A program made the translations under genes and the position numbers. The notes under the pieces are model-generated. The model was not told where the DNA came from and made no database searches. It saw only the letters and a program-made list of their open reading frames with translations. Source: Chitinophagaceae bacterium UBA7600 (GTDB lineage Bacteria > Bacteroidota > Bacteroidia > Chitinophagales > Chitinophagaceae). From it: a stretch of 37,613 bases of DNA. The DNA lies in the NCBI GenBank assembly GCA_002478885.1, contig DLKC01000104.1, forward strand, positions 1 through 37,613, given 5' to 3'. Of this stretch, positions 14,046 to 21,783 are shown piece by piece. Position 1 is the stretch's first letter. Each line of letters starts with the position of its first letter.

Positions 14046-16280
14046 TTATGCCCACTCGTAACCATCTTTCTTCAAGGGCAAACGGTAAGGCCTGGAACCC
14101 GCTGCTGCCAGCGCATTACAGAGCGCAGGCGCAACGGTTGGCATGCCTACTTCGCCGATGCCGCCACAGGCTTCGGTGCTGGGCACCACATGTATTTCAA
14201 CAGGTGGCATTTCGTTGAAGCGCAACAATTCGTAGTTGAAGAAACTGTCCTGCAACACACGGCCATTGGTTACCGTGATCTCGCCTTTGAGTGCCTGTGT
14301 GAGTGCAAAGGCAAGGGCGCCCTGCATTTGGTTTTGCAGGCCATCGGGATTAACCACGATGCCGCAGTCAACCGCCGCCACCACTTTTACTATTTTGAAT
14401 TTCTTTGGGGCAAGCATTTCAATTTCTATAGCATGCGCGACATAGGTAGGGCAGAAGGAGAAATGGTGCGCGGCCACACCGATATAATGATTGGCGGCTA
14501 AGGGCTTTCCATACCCTGCTTTTTCAGTAGCAAGCTTTAGTACGCCTGCAATACGCTGCGGGTCCTGGAAAGGAAACTCCGTTACGCGTTTGGGCATGGT
14601 CGATAAAAGATCGAGGCGGAACTGCACGGGATCTTTTTTTAGTATAACGGCCAGTTCATCAACAAAGCACTCAATGGGAAATACATTGACGTTGATCTCT
14701 ACCGCACGCAGCCAGCCGCGGAGCAGGTTAAAATCAACATGCGTGAACCCTGTTTTTACATTGGGGATATCGTACCAGAAATCTGCCATGGCACCACCGG
14801 TCATATCGCCTATTACTTTAGCGTCTGGACCTTCGGTCATCAGGTTAATGGAACAGCCGAGGGCATGGTGCTGCCAGGAGAGTATTTTACCTGCCTCATC
14901 CCAGGATGCTTTCATGCGGTGATAGTTGGCTGGCCTGTAGGCATCGTTGCGGATATCGTCGACCCTGTCCCATATAACTTTTACAGGCTTGTCATGTTGC
15001 TTGGCTATTCTTGCCGCTTCGAGCATATAATCGAAGAAGAGCCTTCTTCCAAATCCACCGCCGATATAAGCGAGGTTGATCCTGATATTCTTTTCGTCGA
15101 TGCCCAGCTCTTTTGCCAGCACGGGCGATGCGAACTCAGGGAACTGGTTGCCGCACCAGAATTCCGCCTTGCCATTTTGCACCAGTGCCATACAGTTGAT
15201 CGGCTCCATGGTCCCGTGAGCGAGGAACGGTGCAGCATAAGCAGATTCGAGGCTATTTGCCGCAGGCGCATTTACTTTTGCGGGATCGCCCTTTTTGTAC
15301 ACCTCTATCGCAGGCCTGTTTTTTGATTTTGCTTCAAATGTTTTAAAGAGTTCGTCTGTTGATTCCTTACCATGACCCGCCTCGTCCCATTCCACTTTCA
15401 AAACCTTTCTTGCCTTCATGGCACTCCATACATTTGTTGCGATAAGGGCCACGCCGGCGTGGATGTGCATCGGGATATCGCTGCCTTCTACGGGCACTGC
15501 TTTTATATAACCGCTTATATTTTTACAGGCGCTGTCGTCGAATGATTTTACTTTTCCATGCAGCACGGGGCAGCGCTCCACCACGGCATAGACCATTCCA
15601 TCAGCTTTTGCATCGATGCCATATTTGTTTTTGCCGGTGATGATGTTGCTTAAATTCTTCTTGGGCGCTGTCTTGCCTATAATGGTAAAATCTTTTGTGT
15701 CTTTGAGCTTTACGTCTTTTGGCACCGGTAGTTTTATGGCGTCGCAAACGAGCTCAGCATAGGTTAAGGTATCTTTTGTTTTTGTGTTGGTCACAACGCT
15801 GTTGGCAGTACTGCAGTCTGTGGCGGCGATATTCCATTTTTTTGCTGCTGCACCCACCAGCATTGCTTTTGCGGTGGCTCCTATGCGGCGCATTTCGTTC
15901 CAGTCTGTCAGCACGCTCTGGCTGCCGCCGGTTGTATAGTAGCCACCGAAGCCGGGCTTGTCAGGCCGGTCAATGGTAACACCCCATGGCAGCAGATCGG
16001 TTTTTACTTTGCTCCAGTCAGCATCGAGTTCTTCTGCCAGTATCATCGGCAAAGAGGTATTTACACCCTGGCCCATTTCGGCACGGGAAAAGTAAACGGT
16101 GATATCACCCGTTGATTCCACTTTCAGGTAGGGCATGGGCTGCAGGGGATCGCATGCAGCAGCTTCCACTTTTTTGGTATCGGTGTTACAGGCCTGTGGC
16201 AGGAACATACCGAGAATAAGGCTTCCGCCTGCGGCGGAGCCCAGTTTAATAAAATCGCGTCTTTGCAATTTGTTGGTCAT
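14046..16280 (-). CDS. molybdenum hydroxylase large subunit (xanthine dehydrogenase family, IorB-like), Tat-exported
   Basis: The product is 744 aa. The N-terminus MTNKLQRRDFIKLGSAAGGS is a Tat signal (RRDFIK) followed by a hydrophobic run and a Cys at about 31 (LPQACNT), so a lipidated periplasmic enzyme is possible. It has two aldehyde oxidase/xanthine dehydrogenase molybdopterin-binding modules: YFSRAEMGQGVNTSLPMILA at about 58-77, AYIGGGFGRRLFFDYMLEAA near 405-425, and the C-terminal GGIGEVGMPTVAPALCNAL with the catalytic Glu at about 710. The layout is that of isoquinoline 1-oxidoreductase beta-type subunits, which hydroxylate N-heterocycles or aldehydes. The true substrate is unknown. 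The partner 2Fe-2S subunit gene lies upstream on the same strand. No XdhC/MobA-type maturation gene is in the window. Confidence 0.9.
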   Translation of the reverse strand: MTNKLQRRDFIKLGSAAGGSLILGMFLPQACNTDTKKVEAAACDPLQPMPYLKVESTGDITVYFSRAEMGQGVNTSLPMILAEELDADWSKVKTDLLPWGVTIDRPDKPGFGGYYTTGGSQSVLTDWNEMRRIGATAKAMLVGAAAKKWNIAATDCSTANSVVTNTKTKDTLTYAELVCDAIKLPVPKDVKLKDTKDFTIIGKTAPKKNLSNIITGKNKYGIDAKADGMVYAVVERCPVLHGKVKSFDDSACKNISGYIKAVPVEGSDIPMHIHAGVALIATNVWSAMKARKVLKVEWDEAGHGKESTDELFKTFEAKSKNRPAIEVYKKGDPAKVNAPAANSLESAYAAPFLAHGTMEPINCMALVQNGKAEFWCGNQFPEFASPVLAKELGIDEKNIRINLAYIGGGFGRRLFFDYMLEAARIAKQHDKPVKVIWDRVDDIRNDAYRPANYHRMKASWDEAGKILSWQHHALGCSINLMTEGPDAKVIGDMTGGAMADFWYDIPNVKTGFTHVDFNLLRGWLRAVEINVNVFPIECFVDELAVILKKDPVQFRLDLLSTMPKRVTEFPFQDPQRIAGVLKLATEKAGYGKPLAANHYIGVAAHHFSFCPTYVAHAIEIEMLAPKKFKIVKVVAAVDCGIVVNPDGLQNQMQGALAFALTQALKGEITVTNGRVLQDSFFNYELLRFNEMPPVEIHVVPSTEACGGIGEVGMPTVAPALCNALAAAGSRPYRLPLKKDGYEWA

Positions 16281-16559
16281 ATAAAAATTTGGGGCAGTGA
16301 AATTTATTATTTGTAACGGGCTTTTGGTTCTTTACTCGTCCTGGTTGTGTCACTCACTTGTACTATTTTTATTCCATTCGACCTGGATGCCTCGTTCCCC
16401 GGCATGACAAACCAGGGTTCTTTATTGAAGCTGAGATTTTTATTTTCGGCTTATGGTTGTTCTGCAGCTTGTCAAGCTGACCAGGGAAGCATCCATAATT
16501 TTACGCCAGTGTAAAACCTTTGTTTGCATCAGTGCCTGCCGTTGGGAAGTGATGGCGGC
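16281..16559. other. gene-free gap between the two hydroxylase subunit genes
   Basis: This 279-bp gap is unusual for subunits that are normally co-transcribed with little spacing. It holds one copy of the dispersed repeat (GTTGTGTCACTCACTTGTAC, 16344-16363). I see no gene or convincing terminator. Confidence 0.5.
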
Positions 16560-17012
16560 TTAGCTTCCTATCGCTTCCTGTATGGCCTCTTTCATCCGGT
16601 GATACGTTCCGCACCTGCAGAGGTTAATCATCGCTTCGTTGATCTGTTGTTCGGTGGGCTGTTTGTACGTGTTGAGTAAGCCCACGACTGTGAGTATTTG
16701 TCCGCCCTGGCAATAACCGCATTGCGGTACGCCTGCTTTTTCCCATGCTTTCTGCACGGGATGTGAACTATCTTCGCTCAGGCCTTCAATGGTGGTGATC
16801 TTTGCCGGCCCGACATTCTGTATTTGCAATTGGCAACTGCGTACCGCTTTGCCATCGAGCAGCACCGTACAAGCGCCACAACTGTTTACGCCGCAGCCAA
16901 ATTTGGTACCTGTGAGATCGAGTGTATCACGCAGGATCCAGAGCAATGGCGTATCTGCATCTACGTCTACGGTATAAGTCTTAAGATTGACATCCAGGGA
17001 ATAAGAGGGCAT
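16560..17012 (-). CDS. (2Fe-2S)-binding subunit of the molybdenum hydroxylase (IorA-like)
   Basis: The product is 150 aa, the usual size for the small subunit. The plant-ferredoxin-type cluster ligands are Cys40, Cys45, Cys48 and Cys60 (FGCGVNSCGACTVLLDGKAV then RSC). The second cluster ligands are Cys98, Cys101, Cys132 and Cys134 (QCGYCQGGQIL and LCRCGTYHRMKEAI). It passes electrons from the molybdopterin site to an external acceptor. It has no Tat signal of its own, so it should be co-exported with the Tat-tagged large subunit encoded downstream. No cytochrome or FAD subunit gene is adjacent. Confidence 0.93.
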   Translation of the reverse strand: MPSYSLDVNLKTYTVDVDADTPLLWILRDTLDLTGTKFGCGVNSCGACTVLLDGKAVRSCQLQIQNVGPAKITTIEGLSEDSSHPVQKAWEKAGVPQCGYCQGGQILTVVGLLNTYKQPTEQQINEAMINLCRCGTYHRMKEAIQEAIGS

Positions 17013-17209
17013 GGTATCGATTTGAAGGTTTTACAAACAATTATCCGGCGGGATAATTAACAACACGGGAGGGAAGATAGAAAAATTAGCCAATACCAAA
17101 CAGGCTATTTTCTGCCAGTGGTTATATAGTATTTAAGGTTGCTGATGGCTTTCTGCGTTATGGGTTGATTATGATTGAAGTGCATTTAACGGCTGCCGGA
17201 AAGCTGTTA

Positions 17210-17257
17210 AAAAAATAATCCTGCAATAACCGCGGTTTATGGCAGCACTACAGGATT
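17210..17257 (-). terminator. possible terminator of the SYLF gene
   Basis: AATCCTG (17217-17223) pairs with CAGGATT (17251-17257), with AACCGCGGTT able to fold inside the loop. On the minus strand the stem is followed by ATTTTTTT (about 17209-17216). It is placed 33 bp after the SYLF stop codon. The loop is long, so confidence is moderate. Confidence 0.45.
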
Positions 17258-17290
17258 GTGGTACTTTTTCAAAGGTTGGATAAATCAGTA

Positions 17291-17836
17291 TCAAAAAGGT
17301 TCGTAGGTAAATTTTTGACCGCCTATGGATGCTTCAACCATGAGGCCGCCGCGTTCCTGGGTAAATACCAGTACGCCATCCGTATATTTTGCATTAGCTG
17401 AGGCCCCTGATTTTGCTGCTACTGCAGAAACCTGCCCGCTAAATTCCAGGTTATTGTTTTTAAAGCGTTCAAGCGCTTCTTTTGTCTGGAAAAAAATTAC
17501 CTCCCGGTAACTCTGCCCACCTGCCTGTGCGCCTACAGTTACCTGTACCATTTTGGCGGGGCCTGTTGCTTTGCCCTGCTCGTATACAATGCCTTTGCCA
17601 CCGGCGCCGCCAACAACGAGTGCACCTTTCCCTATGTTGGGAAATACCACATAACCATAAGCATCTTTGAACAAGCCGTTCATACTTTCATCTGTCTTAA
17701 TGAATGCGGATTTTGCTTCTTTACTCTCTGCCATCATTGTTTCTTTTGAATCCTGCGCTTGTAGCAAGGTAGGCATCACCGAGCTGCAAACAACCAATAC
17801 CATCACGGCAAAAAACATCACTGGACTTTTCTTCAT
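17291..17836 (-). CDS. secreted SYLF/YSC84-domain lipid-binding protein
   Basis: The product is 181 aa. Residues 1-27 (MKKSPVMFFAVMVLVVCSSV, then MPTLLQAQ) are a signal peptide. The mature part is a complete SYLF (YSC84) domain: FKDAYGYVVFPNIGKGALVV, GAGGKGIVYE, VTVGAQAGGQSYREVIFFQT, ALERFKNNNLEFSGQVSAVA and a final GGLMVEASIGGQKFTYEPF. In eukaryotes SYLF binds phosphoinositides. Bacterial secreted versions (Ysc84-like, BPSL1445-like) are envelope lipid-binding proteins without a clear role. It is monocistronic. Confidence 0.92.
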   Translation of the reverse strand: MKKSPVMFFAVMVLVVCSSVMPTLLQAQDSKETMMAESKEAKSAFIKTDESMNGLFKDAYGYVVFPNIGKGALVVGGAGGKGIVYEQGKATGPAKMVQVTVGAQAGGQSYREVIFFQTKEALERFKNNNLEFSGQVSAVAAKSGASANAKYTDGVLVFTQERGGLMVEASIGGQKFTYEPF

Positions 17837-18259
17837 AGATATGATTTTTAGTTAACATAAATACAACAGGATTATCTGCGAAGAGGCAAATAGTCTGCCA
17901 GCATCTACCTGCTTTATAAGTGATTGGTTGGTAACAACATTCATTTGTTGCGGGGTTTGCAGGCTGTTGTAATTCTTCCCCAATGGGTAAAAAATCTAAC
18001 AACGGCAGACAGCAAGCGTGTTGTTTACAGCAATGCTGCCAGGAGGGCGACAGCCGCATCCGGCAAGGCTTTGTAAGGTTAACCGTATAACCGGTGAGTG
18101 CTGGGATATTGGTTTGTATTTTTTGTAATAAAACGTGCGGGAAACGTTTCTGCAGCAGATTTATTACTGTAAACCGAAGGCTGATTTGTTAATTTAATTT
18201 ATTGTTTTAATAAGCCCTTTGGCATAATGCTTGAACCCGGTTGTCTAAAATTAATAACC
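17837..18259. other. intergenic region between divergent genes
   Basis: This 423-bp region lies between the divergently oriented SYLF and DUF4397 genes and must hold both promoters. I see no exact TAnnTTTG element, no gene and no copy of the repeat families found elsewhere in the window. Confidence 0.4.
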
Positions 18260-18955
18260 ATGAAAAAGACCTTCATTTTCTTTCTTTCCGGATTACTTGG
18301 GCTGGCTGCACTCGATAGTTGTAATAAAGATGATAACAACAATCCACCGACATCATCTTTCGGTTTGGTCAATGCGTGTCCCGACGCTGCAGCGCTTGAT
18401 ATGTATGTGAACAGCAGCCTTATCGCTTCCAACTTTACTTATGGATCAGATACCGGATATTACCTGTTAACACCGGGCACTTACCCGGTACAAATCGCTA
18501 CCGCCGGCAGTTCAACTTTTCTCGTAACAGAGAATGTTACCATGAGCCCGGGCATAGCCTATTCTATTTTTGCTATTGATTCTGTAAGCAGCTTAAAAGC
18601 AACTGTAGTACAGGACAGCTACACTACTCCGGCTGCGGATTCAGTGCGGGTGCGCTTTTTTAACTTTAGTCCCAATGCACCGGCGATGGATCTTGCGATA
18701 ACCGGTGGTGCAGTATTGTTTCCTGCAAGAAGTTTTAACGACCAGGAAGAGAATGCTTCAAACCAGCAGTTCATCACCCTTGCTGCAGGCACTTATAACC
18801 TTGAAGCGAGGCTGGCAGGTACGGCATCTGTTTCATTGACAGCGCCAGGCTACCAGATGGAGGGTGGTAAGGTTTACACGATTTACCTGAAAGGATTTGT
18901 TGCAGGTACAGGCACACAGTCCCTCGGACTCGGCACTGTAGTGCACAACGAATAG
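18260..18955 (+). CDS. DUF4397 domain-containing lipoprotein
   Basis: The product is 231 aa from ATG 18260, chosen because MKKTFIFFLSGLLGLAALDS C is a lipoprotein signal with the acceptor Cys at 21. The mature part has two tandem beta-sandwich-like halves with the DUF4397 signature: FGLVNACPDAAALDMYVNSS, LTPGTYPVQIATAGSSTFLV, then SVRVRFFNFSPNAPAMDLAI and LAAGTYNLEARLAG. The family is common in surface and envelope proteins of Bacteroidota; its role is unknown. The gene is monocistronic with a strong terminator after it. Confidence 0.88.
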   Translation: MKKTFIFFLSGLLGLAALDSCNKDDNNNPPTSSFGLVNACPDAAALDMYVNSSLIASNFTYGSDTGYYLLTPGTYPVQIATAGSSTFLVTENVTMSPGIAYSIFAIDSVSSLKATVVQDSYTTPAADSVRVRFFNFSPNAPAMDLAITGGAVLFPARSFNDQEENASNQQFITLAAGTYNLEARLAGTASVSLTAPGYQMEGGKVYTIYLKGFVAGTGTQSLGLGTVVHNE

Positions 18956-18983
18956 TTTTTTTGAGTGTAGTAAGCGAAATGGT

Positions 18984-19016
18984 AACGTTGTCTCAGAATT
19001 GGGGCAACGTTTTTTT
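18984..19016 (+). terminator. rho-independent terminator after the DUF4397 gene
   Basis: AACGTTG (18984-18990) and CAACGTT (19005-19011) form a stem with a 14-nt loop, followed by a run of T to 19016. It lies 29 bp after the stop codon. Confidence 0.8.
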
Positions 19017-19045
19017 GTCATTGTAACCAACTCTAAAAAGAAGAA

Positions 19046-19077
19046 AGGCCTGCAATATGAATAGTGCAGGCCTTTTT
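19046..19077 (+). terminator. second hairpin terminator next to the tRNA
   Basis: AGGCCTGCA (19046-19054) and TGCAGGCCT (19065-19073) are perfectly complementary around a 10-nt loop and are followed by TTTT. It can also fold on the minus strand just downstream of the tRNA-Pro 3' end, so it may serve the tRNA transcript instead. Confidence 0.75.
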
Positions 19078-19078
19078 G

Positions 19079-19152
19079 TCGGGATGACTGGATTCGAACC
19101 AGCGGCCTCTTCGTCCCGAACGAAGCGCGCTACCGGGCTGCGCTACATCCCG
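19079..19152 (-). tRNA. tRNA-Pro (anticodon CGG)
   Basis: On the minus strand a 74-nt cloverleaf is complete. The acceptor stem is CGGGATG with CATCCCG, and the D arm is GCGC...GCGC. The anticodon stem CTTCG/CGAAG has loop TTCGGGA, giving anticodon CGG. The T arm is GCTGG-TTCGAAT-CCAGT (closing pairs CTGG/CCAG) and the discriminator base is A. No CCA is encoded. AT-rich, probably acquired DNA lies on its 5' side. Confidence 0.97.
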
Positions 19153-19359
19153 CTACCTTATAGTTAGAAAAACAAATTTATCCAGATGGATGCAATTAGC
19201 AAAATCATTGCTTTGTATTCATTTGCTTTTATATAAAGCCCAATGTTTGTGCTGCAGATGAATGGATTGCGACGGATAATACATACAATTATGTACAAGA
19301 AGGAGAAAATAGCAGAACTTGTAAATTTAATTGTATTGTAAACCATAAAAATAATTCAA

Positions 19360-19878
19360 ATGAAAAAGGGATTTTGGGTACACATATCAGAGAAATGGTG
19401 GTTTTTGCTCATTGCATTTGTAAATGAAATAAAAGATTTTATTGAATTTATTGTTTCTATAATTCACACAAAAGAGCCGTTTAATCAAATAATATCTCAA
19501 ATGAATTGGACTTATTTATATGATGTAGCAGTAAAGATTGTGATAGTAGTGTTATTGTGGAAATTATATAAAAATCAGATAGCGTTTAAAGAAAAAAAGC
19601 GCAAAGAATTTGAATTATTAAAAGGGAAAATTATCGCTTTAGATATTATTAGAAAAGAGGAAAATATTGTAATAAATAGAATGTTTGAAGAAAATAATGA
19701 ACGCTATAATGATACAGTTAAAAGTGTGGTAGTATTATTCAAGCAATTAGGTGTTACAAACATTGGAATTAAAGAAGATGATAAAGACACAAGCTACTAT
19801 AAAGACGTGATAAATAACTCTTTGGACTTAAAGCATGAGAATTTGCAAAAAGAAATAGATAATTGGGATGAGTTATAA
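19360..19878 (+). CDS. hypothetical AT-rich membrane/coiled-coil protein
   Basis: The product is 172 aa. Two hydrophobic segments are visible (about residues 13-35 and 52-66, the latter VAVKIVIVVLLWKLY). A long Lys/Glu-rich helical region (about 70-135) likely forms a coiled coil, and the tail is acidic (DLKHENLQKEIDNWDEL). It has no family match from memory. The base composition is markedly AT-rich compared with genes to the right of 21.7 kb, like its transposase and HEPN neighbours. It is followed 56 bp later by the transposase gene. Function unknown. Confidence 0.6.
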   Translation: MKKGFWVHISEKWWFLLIAFVNEIKDFIEFIVSIIHTKEPFNQIISQMNWTYLYDVAVKIVIVVLLWKLYKNQIAFKEKKRKEFELLKGKIIALDIIRKEENIVINRMFEENNERYNDTVKSVVVLFKQLGVTNIGIKEDDKDTSYYKDVINNSLDLKHENLQKEIDNWDEL

Positions 19879-19934
19879 GAATATATTTTTTGAATATGAA
19901 GTCGTTTTGAAACTACAATTTAAACTAAATAACC

Positions 19935-20855
19935 ATGTTTAAGAACTTACACGAACTAATTACCACAATGCCGGATGAAGCAACTTGTAGAAAGTATTAC
20001 GAGCAGGAAAGATGGAACGGTAAGCCTGTTTGCCCTTATTGTGGTTGTGATCGTAGTTATAAACTTAAAAGCGGTAAGCATTATAAATGTGCATCAAAAG
20101 ACTGTTATAAGGTTTATACCGTTACGGTGGGAACTATTTTTGAAGATAGCAACATACCGCTTAATAAGTGGTTTATGGCTTTGTATATAGCATCAGCACA
20201 TAAGAAAGGTGTTTCATCCTGTCAGCTTGCAAAAGATTTGGGAGTAACACAAAAAACTGCTTGGTTTATGCTGCATAGGATAAGGGAAGGATTTAAAGAA
20301 CGTGGCGCAACCCTATTAAATAACGTTGTTGAAGTGGATGAAACTTTTGTGGGTGGCAAGATGAAAAATAAACATTCAGATGTAAGGCTAAAAGCACATT
20401 TAAACAATGAAAGCCATACAAAAACTAAAACTGGTGTTATGGGAATGCTGCAACGTGGAAAGGATATTAGAATGACTGTAATACCGGATAATAAGACTTT
20501 AAAGACTTTGGTTTATGAAAATGTATCTTATAAAGCAATGGTTATAACAGATAGCCATATTGCCTATGTAGGATTAAATAAAAAATACGCTATTCATTCA
20601 TCAGTTGACCATAAAGCAGATGAATATGTAAGAGGCGGCATTTATACCAATAGCATTGAGGGAGCTTTCGGACTGTTTAAACGCATGGTTTTAGGCATAT
20701 ACCACCAAACAAGCGTAAAGCACCTTTCCCGTTATTTGGATGAATTTTGTTACCGTTATAACAGCAGGAAAATAAAAGACGCTGAACGGTTTAAAATAGC
20801 CCTTAGAAATACTTCCGGCAGATTAGACTATAAAACACTTGTTATGAAGGATTAA
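19935..20855 (+). CDS. IS1595-family transposase (ISXO2-like)
   Basis: The product is 306 aa, full length for the family. The N-terminal zinc ribbon has Cys33, Cys36, Cys52 and Cys57 (PVCPYCGCDRSYKLKSGKHY, KCASKDC). A helical HTH-like region follows (SSCQLAKDLGVTQKTAWFML), then the DDE-like catalytic core: Asp135 in VVEVDETFVGGK, Asp206 in MVITDSHIAY, and Glu242 in YTNSIEGAFGLFKRMVLGIY, with the N-x-x-E arrangement typical of ISXO2-like enzymes. All catalytic residues are present, so it may be active. I could not find convincing terminal inverted repeats or a target duplication. The GTTACGTAACGTAACG at about 20859-20874 is repetitive but has no partner on the left. Confidence 0.92.
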   Translation: MFKNLHELITTMPDEATCRKYYEQERWNGKPVCPYCGCDRSYKLKSGKHYKCASKDCYKVYTVTVGTIFEDSNIPLNKWFMALYIASAHKKGVSSCQLAKDLGVTQKTAWFMLHRIREGFKERGATLLNNVVEVDETFVGGKMKNKHSDVRLKAHLNNESHTKTKTGVMGMLQRGKDIRMTVIPDNKTLKTLVYENVSYKAMVITDSHIAYVGLNKKYAIHSSVDHKADEYVRGGIYTNSIEGAFGLFKRMVLGIYHQTSVKHLSRYLDEFCYRYNSRKIKDAERFKIALRNTSGRLDYKTLVMKD

Positions 20856-20922
20856 TTTGTTACGTAACGTAACGTTTTGATACGATTATAACGTTTAATA
20901 AGTTTTTTATAACTTGTATCCT

Positions 20923-21045
20923 ATGAAAGCCAAAAAACCTACCAAAAAGAAAGCTCCCAAAAAAGAAGCACCTACTAAGCTAAATATGAGCTTTGAACAA
21001 GCTATCTCATTAACATTCGCCCCTAAAATAAAGCCGAAAAAATAA
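20923..21045 (+). CDS. 40-residue lysine-rich small protein
   Basis: ATG 20923 to TAA 21043-21045. The sequence begins MKAKKPTKKKAPKKEAPTKL, followed by NMSFEQAISLTFAPKIKPKK. The basic N-terminus resembles histone-H1-like or nucleic-acid-binding tails. The NMSFEQAIS part looks like a short amphipathic helix, followed by another basic end. It sits 67 bp after the transposase stop and 35 bp before the HEPN-like gene. It is too short for homology judgement by eye. The strong codon-like pattern and position suggest that it is translated. Confidence 0.5.
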   Translation: MKAKKPTKKKAPKKEAPTKLNMSFEQAISLTFAPKIKPKK

Positions 21046-21080
21046 TCTATTAGTTGTATTTTGGTAGAAATGAAACTACC

Positions 21081-21578
21081 ATGCTTGAGCATAGAAAACA
21101 ATACCATGAGCTTTCGGTTAAACTAAGAGGGCAAGTTGTTGGTGCTTGTGCAAATTTAGAATTGATAGTAGAGCAATTCATAGCTACTTATTTTTGTCCC
21201 GATGATATGAAGAGAATACAAAACCTTATTAGACTATTTTTCAAAGAAAATACAGGCTTAACGAGAAAAATAGAGATGGTTAAATATATTGCTGAAAACG
21301 AAATAACCGGTCTATTGAAAACATGGCCTGATATAATATCCGATTTATTTAAGATAGTGGAATGTAGAAATAATTTAGCTCATAGATACTTAGATGTATC
21401 ATTACAATCTGTAAATGACGGAAATGCTTCAAATTCTATAATACTTCAAAATTTAAAAAAATCTATCCCGCCTATTGTTTATTCAGAAGATGATGTAAAT
21501 GCCATTTTAGATAAAATACGGGATTGCTCAAATATCCTATTGTATTGGCATGGGACAAGAACGCCCTTTCCCCTCTAA
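21081..21578 (+). CDS. HEPN-like protein
   Basis: The product is 165 aa from ATG 21081; an earlier in-frame Met at 21054 would give nine extra residues. It is all-helical, and residues 96-101 (RNNLAH) in the context KIVECRNNLAHRYLD form the R-x4-H motif that defines catalytic HEPN domains, many of which are RNases in toxin-antitoxin, Abi and CRISPR systems. The first helix pair (GACANLELIVEQFIATYF) is also typical of the family. No antitoxin (MNT) gene is adjacent. Enzyme activity is inference from the motif. It is AT-rich like the transposase and lies in the same orientation. Confidence 0.65.
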   Translation: MLEHRKQYHELSVKLRGQVVGACANLELIVEQFIATYFCPDDMKRIQNLIRLFFKENTGLTRKIEMVKYIAENEITGLLKTWPDIISDLFKIVECRNNLAHRYLDVSLQSVNDGNASNSIILQNLKKSIPPIVYSEDDVNAILDKIRDCSNILLYWHGTRTPFPL

Positions 21579-21783
21579 CTTTTAGAGTTAATGCACTTTA
21601 CTAAAAGTATCAAAGAGAAGAAAGAGACCTATTTAAATTATTTGAGATATTACCCTTGTATATAATTCTATGTAGTTCCCATTGCGACGCAACGAAGCTG
21701 CCAAAGGTTGTGCAGCCCGTATCAATAATTACTTTAACAGGAAGATTAATTTTTGGATGATGTTCTTATACGCGGTGGTATTG

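Noticed and set aside
19935..20922. Complete insertion sequence with inverted ends
   Set aside because: The transposase is complete, but I found no matching terminal inverted repeats or target-site duplication by eye, so the element ends are not annotated.
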